The notes under the pieces are model-generated. The model worked only from the letters and a program-made list of their open reading frames with translations. It had not been told where the DNA came from and made no database searches. Made by a program: the position numbers and the translations under genes. From Phyllobacteriaceae bacterium (GTDB taxonomy: Bacteria > Pseudomonadota > Alphaproteobacteria > Rhizobiales > Rhizobiaceae): DNA of 64,000 bases. Of the stretch, positions 17,888-26,384 are shown one piece after another; position 1 is the first letter of the stretch, and the number at the start of each line of letters is the position of its first letter. Location: the NCBI GenBank assembly GCA_024742765.1, contig JANSXT010000003.1, positions 62,001-126,000 on the forward strand, in the 5' to 3' direction.

Positions 17888-18666
17888 CAATGGAGACCTG
17901 TGATCATCGACACAGTCTCATTCTTGTCGGTCTCTGACGTGCGGCGAATTCCAATTTGCTGGCCTCGCCGCAACACACAGATGCGGTCGGACAGTCTGAA
18001 GACCTGATCGAGGCTGTGGCTGATTATGAGGATCGCAATGTTCCGGGCCTTGAGCGCAAGTATCAGCTTTTCCACCTTGGCAGTCTCTGCGACACCAAGT
18101 GCGGCCGTCGGTTCGTCCAGCAGAACGAGCTTGCTGGCCCACCGGGTTGCGCGTGCAATGGCCACACCCTGCCGTTGGCCGCCTGAGAGATCACGGATGG
18201 TCGCGCGTACTGAAGGAATGCGGACGTCCAACTCCTGCACCAGCGCCTCCGTGTCCTTGATCATACGACGGCGATCCAGCAGCCGGAGCGGTCCGTGTGT
18301 CAATTCCCGTCCGAGGAACATGTTCATGTAGACGGTTTGCTGATCGGCCAAGGCCAGGTCCTGATAGACCACTTCAATGCCATGCGCGCGTGCTGCTGAA
18401 GCGTCGGCAAAGCTGGTCTCTCGGCCTTCAAGCCGGATCGTACCAGCGGTTGGCCTGTGAACCCCTGAAATGATCTTGACCAGCGTCGATTTGCCCGCGC
18501 CATTGTCGCCGACCAGCGCGACGATCTCGCCCGGGTGCAGGTCGAGCGACAATTCCTCGATCGCGACGATCCCGCCGAACGCCTTGTGTATTCCGTTGAG
18601 CGAGAGAAGCGGAGGCGATGCATCCGAGTGCGCGGTTTGGGTCGACTGTTCCATCATCGTACTCAT
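17887..18666 (-). CDS. Sugar ABC transporter ATP-binding protein (single domain)
   Basis: I start at the ATG at 18666, which forms an ATGA overlap with the upstream gene; 259 aa. It contains Walker A GDNGAGKST, Q-loop VYQDLAL, signature LSGGQRQGVAIARA and Walker B KLVLLDEPTAALG followed by the switch His in LIISHS. Ribose-type (CUT2) importers usually have a double ATPase of about 500 aa; this single-domain form matches the FrcA type and would act as a homodimer. It works with the permease at 19879 and the binding proteins at 20892 and 22023. Confidence 0.9.
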   Translation of the reverse strand: MSTMMEQSTQTAHSDASPPLLSLNGIHKAFGGIVAIEELSLDLHPGEIVALVGDNGAGKSTLVKIISGVHRPTAGTIRLEGRETSFADASAARAHGIEVVYQDLALADQQTVYMNMFLGRELTHGPLRLLDRRRMIKDTEALVQELDVRIPSVRATIRDLSGGQRQGVAIARATRWASKLVLLDEPTAALGVAETAKVEKLILALKARNIAILIISHSLDQVFRLSDRICVLRRGQQIGIRRTSETDKNETVSMITGLH

Positions 18667-19868
18667 CGCAGGTCCGGCCACGTTTCCGGTTGGCCAAAAA
18701 TGTTCTCGATCGTTTCAACGCGTGGCTTGCCATCAGCGACGCCGGATATGCCGGCGATGAGTGCACGAGTGACGAACGCCTGTCCCCGAAAGCCGAACAC
18801 CACGCTGTCGCCCACCTGCGGCGCGCCGGGACCATCGGCGTCGATCATGCCGTAATAGTCGATGGCCTCGGGCGGTGGGATTTCCACAGACCGCAGCGCC
18901 GATCGCGCGGATGTCGGTTCGCCGCCGACCACTGCCTTGACGTCGTAAGCCGGAAAGACCGGGTCGATGTAGAGCCCGCCGCCAAAGCAATAGGCCTTGC
19001 CGCCATGATGGTGCGAGACTTCGGTCAGATAGAGGACGGCCGGGTCTTCGGGCAGGTCCTCGACGGCGTGCAGAGGCGTCGTGCCGTGCAGGCCGTTGCC
19101 TGGTTCGCACTGCGTCGTGCCGGCCTCCGCAAGGGCCGGCAGCACGGCGGACGACGTCGTCCCAGGCGCATTGATCTCAATGTCGGTGCGTCCGGCTCTT
19201 GCAAGTGCTTCTGCAGCCTTTTGCAGCGTTTGCAGATTGTGCGTTGGGGCGACCTTTCTAGTCTTATTGTCGTAGAGCAGAGCCGGGAAGGTCGTGATGC
19301 CGGCGAACTCGGCCCCATCGAGCGCGTCCAGTCGATCGGCGACCGTGACGATGTCAACGGCGTCATAGCCGCCTTCATGGCCGCGATAGAAGGTGTCGCC
19401 CTTGGTCTGGATGCGCGCCATCAATGGCTGGGTTCTGCCGGCGAGCCTGGCCGCGCTGGCGGCCTCCTCGGCCTTTGTGTCGTTAAACACGGTCCAGTAG
19501 TCGGGTCTGATATAGGCCGCGCCGAGATCGGCCTCGTGGCGTGGAATCTGGACCAGATGGCCCAGATGGCCGGTTTGAAGGCCGGCGCGTTTGCAGGCCA
19601 CGGCGCACGCCATGTCAACTGCGACGGCACGGTCAATACCACCGGCCATGACCGCCTTGCAGAAGCCCGAATTGCGGCCGACCTGCTTGGTCATGGCAAA
19701 CGTCTTCATGCCAAGCCTGTTAGCCTCGGCGGCAAACAGGCGGGCATTGCGTTCGACGGCGTCGAGATCGAGCACGTAGCAATTGGCTGGCAATTTGCCT
19801 GACTGATGCAGCGCCATCGCTGCCTCGATCAAGGCAGGATTGCGCCGCATGAGAACGTCGAGAAACAT
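18663..19868 (-). CDS. YhfX-like PLP protein (alanine-racemase fold)
   Basis: This 401-aa protein has an alanine-racemase/group IV decarboxylase barrel: residues ~28-35 CYVLDLDAVERN, the PLP lysine in KTFAMTKQVGRNSG (about residue 61), and glycine-rich phosphate-binding EPGNGLHGTTPL. The C-terminal beta-domain carries GDSVVFGFRGQAF. It matches the YhfX family of E. coli, whose reaction is not established. It is embedded in the transporter operon, 10 bp after the permease and overlapping the ATPase. With the SIS isomerase and M20 hydrolase it suggests an amino-group-bearing substrate. Product naming as a racemase would go beyond the evidence. Confidence 0.75.
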   Translation of the reverse strand: MFLDVLMRRNPALIEAAMALHQSGKLPANCYVLDLDAVERNARLFAAEANRLGMKTFAMTKQVGRNSGFCKAVMAGGIDRAVAVDMACAVACKRAGLQTGHLGHLVQIPRHEADLGAAYIRPDYWTVFNDTKAEEAASAARLAGRTQPLMARIQTKGDTFYRGHEGGYDAVDIVTVADRLDALDGAEFAGITTFPALLYDNKTRKVAPTHNLQTLQKAAEALARAGRTDIEINAPGTTSSAVLPALAEAGTTQCEPGNGLHGTTPLHAVEDLPEDPAVLYLTEVSHHHGGKAYCFGGGLYIDPVFPAYDVKAVVGGEPTSARSALRSVEIPPPEAIDYYGMIDADGPGAPQVGDSVVFGFRGQAFVTRALIAGISGVADGKPRVETIENIFGQPETWPDLR

Positions 19869-19878
19869 ACACCGCCTC

Positions 19879-20895
19879 CTATCGGTTGATGTCGCGCAGC
19901 GAGATGGCGACGGCGAGCAGGATGATCAGGCCACGCACGATCATCTGGTCGGACACGCCCAGACCCATCAGGATCAGGCCGTTGTTCAGCATGCCCATCA
20001 GAAGCGAGCCGACGAGCGCGCCGATGATGGCGCCTTTGCCGCCATTGAGCGCCGTGCCGCCGACGATGACCGCTGCGATGACGATCATCAGATCGCTTTC
20101 GCCGAGCGTGTATTTGGCCGCCTGGAGCCGCCCTGCATACAAGAGGCCGGCAAGCCCGGCGCAGGCGCCACAAATGGTCAGCACCAGGAAGCGAATGCGC
20201 GGCACCTTGATGCCGGAAACCTGGGCCGCACGCGGATTGTCACCGGTGGCCAGAACGTGGGCGCCGAAAGGGGTGTGACGGAAGATGATGTGGCCAGCGG
20301 CGACCGCGCCAATCGTCCACCAGACCAGCGAGGGAACTCCGAACAGATCGCCAGACCCGAACATTCCGGTGAAGGTGTCGTTGATGACGGGGATCGACCG
20401 CAGATCGGTGAGCGTTCGCGCGACCCCGGCGAAAAGCCCCATGGTCGCGAGCGTGACGAGGAATGACGGCAGCTTGAGCCAGGCCACCATCGCGCCGTTG
20501 AACGCGCCGATGGCGATGCCGACGCCAAGGCCGGCGAAAACGCCGACCAAGGCCGGCATGGTCTGCATGGCCATCGCCGCGCAAAGGGCCGCTACCGCCG
20601 TGGTCGATCCGAAGGACAGGTCGATCTCACCGGCCGACAGCGCGAACACCAGGCCGATTGCCATGATGGTCGCCGGCGCGGTCTGCAGGACGATATTGGT
20701 CAGGTTTCGCGTGGTCAGAAACCCATCGTCGTGCAGCATCACCGCAAAGAAGATGAAGATCGCGATGAAACCCAGATAGACAATGCCGTTTTGTAGTTGC
20801 AGCCGGCTCCATACGGAGCTGACCTTGGTGCGCCCGGTTTCATGTTCGGCGGTGGTGGCGCGGGCCCCTTGGGACCCGCGTTCCGTTATGCTCAC
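19879..20895 (-). CDS. Sugar ABC transporter permease (RbsC family)
   Basis: This 338-aa membrane protein starts at a GTG (20895) that overlaps the stop of the binding-protein gene by 4 bp. It has about nine hydrophobic helices and the RbsC-type motif LSAGEIDLSFGSTTAVAAL (~100) and VIVGGTALNGGKGAIIGALV (~285), which contacts the ATPase. It forms the transmembrane homodimer of a CUT2 importer. The strongly charged N-terminal 30 residues before the first helix are longer than usual. Confidence 0.9.
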   Translation of the reverse strand: MSITERGSQGARATTAEHETGRTKVSSVWSRLQLQNGIVYLGFIAIFIFFAVMLHDDGFLTTRNLTNIVLQTAPATIMAIGLVFALSAGEIDLSFGSTTAVAALCAAMAMQTMPALVGVFAGLGVGIAIGAFNGAMVAWLKLPSFLVTLATMGLFAGVARTLTDLRSIPVINDTFTGMFGSGDLFGVPSLVWWTIGAVAAGHIIFRHTPFGAHVLATGDNPRAAQVSGIKVPRIRFLVLTICGACAGLAGLLYAGRLQAAKYTLGESDLMIVIAAVIVGGTALNGGKGAIIGALVGSLLMGMLNNGLILMGLGVSDQMIVRGLIILLAVAISLRDINR

Positions 20896-21965
20896 TGGCT
20901 TGCCTCCATCACGGTGGCGGGCGGGTCCATGTTCATCGAACGGTTCCAGCCGTCCTGGACATTGTCCGTGCCAATCGCCAGAGCATCCACAACAAGGAAC
21001 GGATCGACCGATTTGCCCAAAAGGCTCGCCGCCGCCGAGCGGGCCGCATAAACGCCAATGCTGTAGGCTTCATCGGCGATGATACCAGCGGTGTTGCCGC
21101 CGCCCAACATATCGAGCGCAACCGGCTCGTTCAGGTCGATGGTCACGACCTTGGTGTCGCTGTTGCCCTGCTGGCGCAGCACTGAGAGTACACCCAGCGC
21201 GGGCTCCGCCCAGGGCGTGTAGATACCGCCCAAATCCGGATTGCGCGACAGCATCGCCCTTGCGATGTCCTCGGCATTGGCCGGATTGGCCATGCCGGAT
21301 TCGATCACGATCTCCATATCCAGATACTCGTTCTCGATCGTCCATTTGAACGCGCCGTCACGCTGATTGGTGACCGGAAAATCCGCGTCATGGAACATGT
21401 AGCCGACCGTGCCGGTCCCACCCATCGCATCGGCCAGCGCATGGGCCGCCTTGTTGCCGATCTGGAACAGGTCTGCCGACACAACGGTCACATAGTCCTC
21501 GCCGTGGGCAAAACCCTGCACGGCATTGTCGATAAAGACGAGTTTGACGCCTGCATCCCGGGCAATGCCGTAGACAGATGCCGCCGTCGGCGGATCGATC
21601 GGTAGCGAGACGATGATCGACGGCTCGTTGGCCATCACGGTCTCGACATCCGACTTCTGCCGGGCGGTGTCGAAGCTGGCGTTGGTTTCTGCGATTACTT
21701 CGATGCCAAGTCGTTCGAACTCGTCCTTGGCGCCCCGCGCCACCGCGTTCGACCAGTCATAGAGTTCGTGCCAAACCAGCGCGGCGGTATGATTTCCAGC
21801 GCGTACCTGGTCAACTTGGGCGTCCGTCAAGTCCAGATTCGCCTCGGCCACCGGCGTCGGTGCCTCGCCATTCGGACCGACGGTTGCCGGTTGTTCAGCG
21901 AAGGCGGCGACGGGCAGAGCCGTCACCATGGCCGTGATCAGTGATAGGCGTTTTAGATTGAGCAT
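20892..21965 (-). CDS. Periplasmic sugar-binding protein, paralogue 1
   Basis: The start at 21965 follows GGGAGGTAACGAG, a strong ribosome-binding site; 357 aa. A Sec signal (MLNLKRLSLITAMVTALPVA ... AFA) precedes a type I periplasmic-binding fold of the ribose family. It shares a collinear order of motifs with the neighbour at 22023 (HTAALVWHE/HTAALLWHD, DEFERLGIEV, VTNQRD.AFK.TIEN, IYTPWA/IYVTWA, ALDMLGGGN/ALDMVGGGN), so the two arose by tandem duplication. It hands substrate to the permease encoded immediately downstream. Confidence 0.9.
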   Translation of the reverse strand: MLNLKRLSLITAMVTALPVAAFAEQPATVGPNGEAPTPVAEANLDLTDAQVDQVRAGNHTAALVWHELYDWSNAVARGAKDEFERLGIEVIAETNASFDTARQKSDVETVMANEPSIIVSLPIDPPTAASVYGIARDAGVKLVFIDNAVQGFAHGEDYVTVVSADLFQIGNKAAHALADAMGGTGTVGYMFHDADFPVTNQRDGAFKWTIENEYLDMEIVIESGMANPANAEDIARAMLSRNPDLGGIYTPWAEPALGVLSVLRQQGNSDTKVVTIDLNEPVALDMLGGGNTAGIIADEAYSIGVYAARSAAASLLGKSVDPFLVVDALAIGTDNVQDGWNRSMNMDPPATVMEASQ

Positions 21966-22022
21966 CTCGTTACCTCCCATGCTCAATTGCGGCGCCGGCT
22001 TGCAGGCGCCATGATGCCGGGC

Positions 22023-23078
22023 TCAATTGCCCCGCAGGCTTGCAGGCGCTTCGATGCGCAGCGATTCCATCCACCCTTCTTCGACCGTATCGGCGGTGAC
22101 CGTGAGGGCTGGCGCGACCACGAATGACGGCGTTTCCTGGCCCGCCAGCGCACGTGCGCCCGCGGCCGCCATGGCGCGACCAAGCTCATAGGCTTCGTCA
22201 GCGACGATCGCTGCAACATTGCCGCCACCCACCATATCCAGCGCGATCGGCTCGGAAAGATCGAGTGTGACGATCTTGGTCGTCTCATTGTCGTTGGCGC
22301 GTAGCGCAGCGAGGACACCCTCGGCGGGACCGGCCCAGGTCACATAAATTCCCGACAAGTCCGGGTTTTGCAGAAGCATCGCATTGGCGATTTCCTCGGC
22401 ACGCGCCGGATCCGATATGCCCTGCTCGGCTACGATCTGGATGTTCGGATGATCATTTTCGATGGTCGTCTTGAACGCATTGTCCCGCTGGTTGGTGACG
22501 TAATAGCTCGCATCGTGGAAGATCCATCCGACTGTGCCTTCCCCGCCAATCGCCTCGGCCAGCGCATCGGCGGCGCGTTTGCCCATGTCGAACAGGTCAT
22601 CGGTGACAATTGCTGCATAGTCGGCAGGATGCTCATAGCCCTGCGGCAAGTTTGAAAGGAAAACGAGCGCAACGCCTGCCTCCTTGGCCTCCTCGAATGC
22701 GGCCGCCGATGTGACCGGATCCAACGGCAAAGACAGGATAATGTCTGGCCCGCGGGTTAACGCCGTTTCGATGTCGCTGCGCTGCTTGGCTGCGTCAAAG
22801 CCGGCTGAAGTTGTCGCTACGACCTCGATTCCAAGCCGCTCGAACTCGTCGGTGGCGCCGGCGGTCACTGCGTTTACGAAGTCCGACTGATCGTGCCAAA
22901 GGAGGGCGGCTGTATGACCACCATCGCGCAGTTTGGCCGCAGTCTCGTCAGAGACGGCCACTTCGGTCGATGGCGTCGCCGTTTCGCCCGATGGGCCGAT
23001 GGTCTCCGACCAGGCGAAAGACGTCGTCAGGGCAACGGCTGCAACAGTTGCAGCAAAGATTCCGGGTAACGTTTTCAT
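22023..23078 (-). CDS. Periplasmic sugar-binding protein, paralogue 2
   Basis: The open frame extends to 23480, but the real start is the ATG at 23078 behind GAGGAGGTACAA, giving a 351-aa precursor with a Sec signal (MKTLPGIFAATVAAVALTTS). It is the tandem paralogue of the protein at 20892, 57 bp upstream of it. Both keep the HTAALLWHD segment near the mature N terminus, but binding-pocket regions differ (VFLSNLPQGYEHPADY against VFIDNAVQGFAHGEDY). Two binding proteins serving one permease/ATPase pair suggest two related ligands. Confidence 0.9.
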   Translation of the reverse strand: MKTLPGIFAATVAAVALTTSFAWSETIGPSGETATPSTEVAVSDETAAKLRDGGHTAALLWHDQSDFVNAVTAGATDEFERLGIEVVATTSAGFDAAKQRSDIETALTRGPDIILSLPLDPVTSAAAFEEAKEAGVALVFLSNLPQGYEHPADYAAIVTDDLFDMGKRAADALAEAIGGEGTVGWIFHDASYYVTNQRDNAFKTTIENDHPNIQIVAEQGISDPARAEEIANAMLLQNPDLSGIYVTWAGPAEGVLAALRANDNETTKIVTLDLSEPIALDMVGGGNVAAIVADEAYELGRAMAAAGARALAGQETPSFVVAPALTVTADTVEEGWMESLRIEAPASLRGN

Positions 23079-23088
23079 TTGTACCTCC

Positions 23089-24369
23089 TCATGGTGCGAT
23101 TTCCGCATGGTTGTTGACGTCTTCAACGCCGCAATAGGCTGCGGCAAACAGCGCAAATGCCCGCACCGCGGCGAGATATTCCTCGATGTCGAGGCGCTCT
23201 TCGCTGGTGTGGCAATTGCTGATATCCCCAGGGGCACAGTAAACGGCGGGCACACCCAGCTTGTTGATAATAAAAGGATTTTCAGACCAGTATGGTGCAC
23301 CGGCACTGGCGCCCTTGCCTGGCATGACTGCCGAGACAGTTCGCTGGAGCAACGCCACTTGAGGCTGCTTCGCATTGATCTCGGCTGGCGAACCGCCTCT
23401 GGGATGATCACGGCCGGCGCTGTAGGCGATGTCGACAGCAATTCCGTCCGCAACTGGTGCCTGCCGGATCGCCGCTTCAAAGCCCGCTGTCACCGCGTCC
23501 AGATCATCGCCCGGACGCAGGCTTCCGATCACCGAAAAATGGCACCCCCCGGGAACTGCGATCAAACCACCGCCATCGATCCCTGTGACGAGCACCGATG
23601 CCTTGCCGGTGAGTGGGTGCGGCTCCAACCGCTCCAATTCGGCGGCATGGTCCCAAACCGAGGCAAGGATCGCGTGTGTGGCCTTCAGCGCATCGACGCC
23701 CAACTCCGGTCGACCAAAATAGGCGGAGCGGCCAGTCACTGTTACATCTGCGATGAAGAAGCCAATCTGCGCGCTGTAGACATCCAACTGGGTCGGTTCG
23801 ACATAGATGGCGAAGTCGGGCTTTGGGATGAGGCCGGTTTCCACGTCGTCCGACCAACGGGCGATCCCGGCACTGACGCCCGTTCCCGGCTCACCGCTTT
23901 CCTCGTCGCCCACAAAGGCAAAGGCGAGATCGCCCTTGAGCCTCAGGCCTGCTGCATCGAGCAGATCGAGCGCACCCAAGGCGGCACAAATCCCGCCCTT
24001 GAGGTCGGCAGAACCCCTCCCCCAGATCGAACCATCGACTTCCGCCCCGCCAAACGGGTCTTCACGTTCCGTACCGGCCCAGCGCTCGCGCCAGCCCTGA
24101 ACGTTCACCACATCGGTATGGCCAATGAACTGCAGGCGAGGACCGCCGCCCGTGCCTTTGCGTTCGCCCCAGATGTTGGGGCGGCCGGGCAGGAAATCTG
24201 CCGACTTGGGCTCTAACCGCCGCGCGTCCATCTCGACTTGGAGAAGTGAGACGAACTCCGCCTCGCGACCGGTAATGCTCTGGCAGGCGACCGCACGTTT
24301 GATCAGATCGAGCAGCTTGGCGCGATCTTGAACCATCTCCAGCCGATCGAGCAAAGCCGGCGCACTCAT
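23089..24369 (-). CDS. M20-family metallohydrolase (ArgE/DapE type)
   Basis: This 426-aa cytoplasmic enzyme shows the M20 zinc signatures: QFIGHTDVVNV (first zinc His), GRGSADLKGGICA (bridging Asp) and AFVGDEESGEPGTG (catalytic and ligand Glu), then a dimerisation domain (~200-310) and a C-terminal zinc His in ISNCHTSEERLD. Members hydrolyse N-acyl or peptide bonds. It overlaps the ROK gene by 4 bp and precedes binding-protein paralogue 2 by 10 bp. A deacylase acting on an imported N-acylated amino sugar or amino acid conjugate would fit the operon; this is inference. Confidence 0.85.
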   Translation of the reverse strand: MSAPALLDRLEMVQDRAKLLDLIKRAVACQSITGREAEFVSLLQVEMDARRLEPKSADFLPGRPNIWGERKGTGGGPRLQFIGHTDVVNVQGWRERWAGTEREDPFGGAEVDGSIWGRGSADLKGGICAALGALDLLDAAGLRLKGDLAFAFVGDEESGEPGTGVSAGIARWSDDVETGLIPKPDFAIYVEPTQLDVYSAQIGFFIADVTVTGRSAYFGRPELGVDALKATHAILASVWDHAAELERLEPHPLTGKASVLVTGIDGGGLIAVPGGCHFSVIGSLRPGDDLDAVTAGFEAAIRQAPVADGIAVDIAYSAGRDHPRGGSPAEINAKQPQVALLQRTVSAVMPGKGASAGAPYWSENPFIINKLGVPAVYCAPGDISNCHTSEERLDIEEYLAAVRAFALFAAAYCGVEDVNNHAEIAP

Positions 24370-25580
24370 CTGGCGCCCACCTTGAGAGTGACTACCTCCG
24401 GGCGGGGCAGTGTCAAATCAACGCCGGACAGTCCATCGGCGAACAACATGTGATGCAGTTTGTTGAGGCCAATGGCGGCGCCGCCGACGATCGCCGCTTT
24501 GCTGCCAAGTTCCGATACTTTCAGGGGAACCGGGAAAGGGAAGCAGGCCTCAACGGCTGGCTTGAGGCGCTCAAGAAGTTCGGGACGCTGGCCGATTGAT
24601 CCACCGAGAACAATCAGCGAGGGGTTTGCGACGGCGGCAATAGTCGCCATCACGCGGGCCAGAAGCTGCGCGGTTTCGTCGAGCGTCTGCGTCGCGTGCT
24701 GATCGCCTTGTTCGGCACGATCAAAAATCTCGGGCACATCGGCGTTCCGGTTGCTGAGTTCGCGGTATCGTACCTGCATGCCGATCGACCCGGCGCGCGT
24801 TTCCAGGGCGCCGGCCTTCAGGATTTGCGGATCGAACGGATCAGCACCGAATGGAAGAAACCCCAGTTCTCCGGCCGCACCGATCGCTCCACGCACGAGT
24901 TTCCCATTGATCACAAGACCCGCGCCGATCCCGGTCCCGAACGACACAAATACGAGATCATCAATGTCTTGTCCGCAGCCGGCCCAATGCTCGCCAAGGA
25001 CAGCGAGATTGACGTCGTTCTCAACCTGCACACTGATGCCGAGATCGGCAGCGAGGAGGCCAGTGAAGTCAATTGCATCCAGGCCCGCAATGTTGGGTGC
25101 CATCTGGATGCGGCCCGTGTCGGCGTTTGGTACGCCTGGCACGCCGACCGTGGCGAAGGCCAATTTGTCGGACGCCACATTCTGCTTTTCGGCGAGCGAG
25201 CGGCAGATACGGGCGATCTGCTGGACCACTTGCCTGCCGCCAGCGACATTTGTGGGCTCAACGGCCTCCGCGATGACACAGCAGCCAAGGTCAGCCAACG
25301 CCACGCGCACCTTCGTTCCGCCCAGATCGACACTGGCGATGTAGGCCGCTTCGGGGACTATTTCATATGTGACCGCGCTGCGGCCGATATGACCGCTTGT
25401 CCTTCCGATCTCACGGATCCAGCCATCATTCTCAAGCTGCTGGGCAATTTCGGAGACAGTCTGCTTCGACAAGCCGGTCTGCTTGGCGATGCTTGCGCGG
25501 GAGATTGGCCCGCAATTGGTGATCGCCTGCATGACAGTGCAGAGCGAAATACGACGGGAAATGTTACGTGGATCGGTCAT
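24366..25580 (-). CDS. ROK-family transcriptional repressor
   Basis: The frame allows ATG at 25586 or 25580; I prefer 25580 because a palindrome occupies 25585-25613. The ~404-aa protein has an N-terminal winged helix (ISRASIAKQTGLSKQTVSEI) and a ROK (repressor, ORF, kinase) domain with ASVDLGGTKVRVALADL and FVSFGTGIGAGLV. The usual ROK zinc-binding cysteine motif is absent: the region after GELGFLPFGADPFDP has no CxCGxxGCxE. Such repressors bind the transported sugar or its phosphate. Position at the head of the operon and the operator at its own start point to autoregulation of the whole eight-gene unit. Confidence 0.88.
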   Translation of the reverse strand: MTDPRNISRRISLCTVMQAITNCGPISRASIAKQTGLSKQTVSEIAQQLENDGWIREIGRTSGHIGRSAVTYEIVPEAAYIASVDLGGTKVRVALADLGCCVIAEAVEPTNVAGGRQVVQQIARICRSLAEKQNVASDKLAFATVGVPGVPNADTGRIQMAPNIAGLDAIDFTGLLAADLGISVQVENDVNLAVLGEHWAGCGQDIDDLVFVSFGTGIGAGLVINGKLVRGAIGAAGELGFLPFGADPFDPQILKAGALETRAGSIGMQVRYRELSNRNADVPEIFDRAEQGDQHATQTLDETAQLLARVMATIAAVANPSLIVLGGSIGQRPELLERLKPAVEACFPFPVPLKVSELGSKAAIVGGAAIGLNKLHHMLFADGLSGVDLTLPRPEVVTLKVGAR

Positions 25581-25584
25581 CGGC

Positions 25585-25613
25585 ATTTAGTTCGTTCTAT
25601 GTCCGAACTAAAT
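25585..25613. promoter_or_regulatory. Palindromic operator upstream of the ROK operon
   Basis: ATTTAGTTCG, nine spacer bases, then CGAACTAAAT form a perfect 10-bp-arm inverted repeat immediately before the ROK start. ROK (NagC/XylR) operators are AT-rich inverted repeats of this sort. It is the best candidate site for autorepression. Confidence 0.75.
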
Positions 25614-25619
25614 CGCTAA

Positions 25620-26030
25620 CGAGGACCCATGTCAAGTGGGAAACTCAATTCCTGCGCGTCGCCGCATCCAATCGGAGTTTATCGGTGGCTTTCGACGTGT
25701 CGGGCAGCGCGCCGTCCCTCGACACGAATGAACGAGCCAAAACCCCAGAGAGGTGACATTCCGCTATGCCCTTTGCTGGCGGCGAAGTATGGCCCGACTG
25801 CGTTTCGCAGAAGCGAATTTGGCTCGATGGCGGAAGTCGCTGCTATGTTTCCGGCCTTTTTGTCGATACGCGGGCCGCGGCCTTGATGGGAATACGCACA
25901 CACCGTTGGTCTCGTTAGCGGACAGGCTCGTTTCCGTTTCATCCATTTGCCGCCTCGGATTCCGCGTGCTCCTGATGTCCGTTCCATGCCGTTATCTCGG
26001 TCGCGAACTGTGTTGAGGTTTCGGCTGATA
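25620..26030. other. Gap without recognisable gene
   Basis: The stretch between the ROK operator and the IS110 scar contains no open frame with recognisable family features on either strand. It must hold the promoter of the ROK operon at its left edge. Confidence 0.5.
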
Positions 26031-26288
26031 TCACACGGCCGACGCCTCAGTTCTGTGGGTGTCAGATGTCCTTTCGTTGCTCAGATTGCTCCGGGCGATC
26101 CGCGCCAGCTTGTTGGCCAACGCCACCGCCAGTTTGGTCTTTTGCTTGCGTTTGTATGCCGTTTCCAGCCACGAGCCGAAGCTGAACGTTGACCAATTGT
26201 GCGGCCGCATCAGGATGATATGGGCAGCCTGAACGAACGGCGTGCGCAGCCTGACGGTCCCGCACACGCCGTGCTCGCCAATCGACAA
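26031..26288 (-). pseudogene. IS110-family transposase C-terminal remnant
   Basis: On the minus strand an 85-aa frame reads VRLRTPFVQAAHIILMRPHN, then FGSWLETAYKRKQKTKLAVA and LANKLARIARSNL. This fits the C-terminal Transposase_20 end of IS110/IS116/IS902 transposases (R..L..AA..IL.R and KKA.VALARKLARI). The DEDD catalytic N-terminal half is absent. Confidence 0.7.
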
Positions 26289-26384
26289 TCACTGATATAC
26301 TCAACCCAAAGACTCTCCAATGAGAGGGGAGCCAAAGGGCGCAGGTCAGCAAGCCGGCCTTCTCGGGGAAGGAAAATCGGACAC

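Noticed and set aside
18618-19802. 394-aa plus-strand frame opposite the YhfX-like gene
   Set aside because: Antisense shadow; the minus strand has the PLP-lysine motif and operon overlaps.
22933-24216. 427-aa plus-strand frame opposite the M20 gene
   Set aside because: Shadow of the M20 hydrolase, which has all zinc-site motifs.
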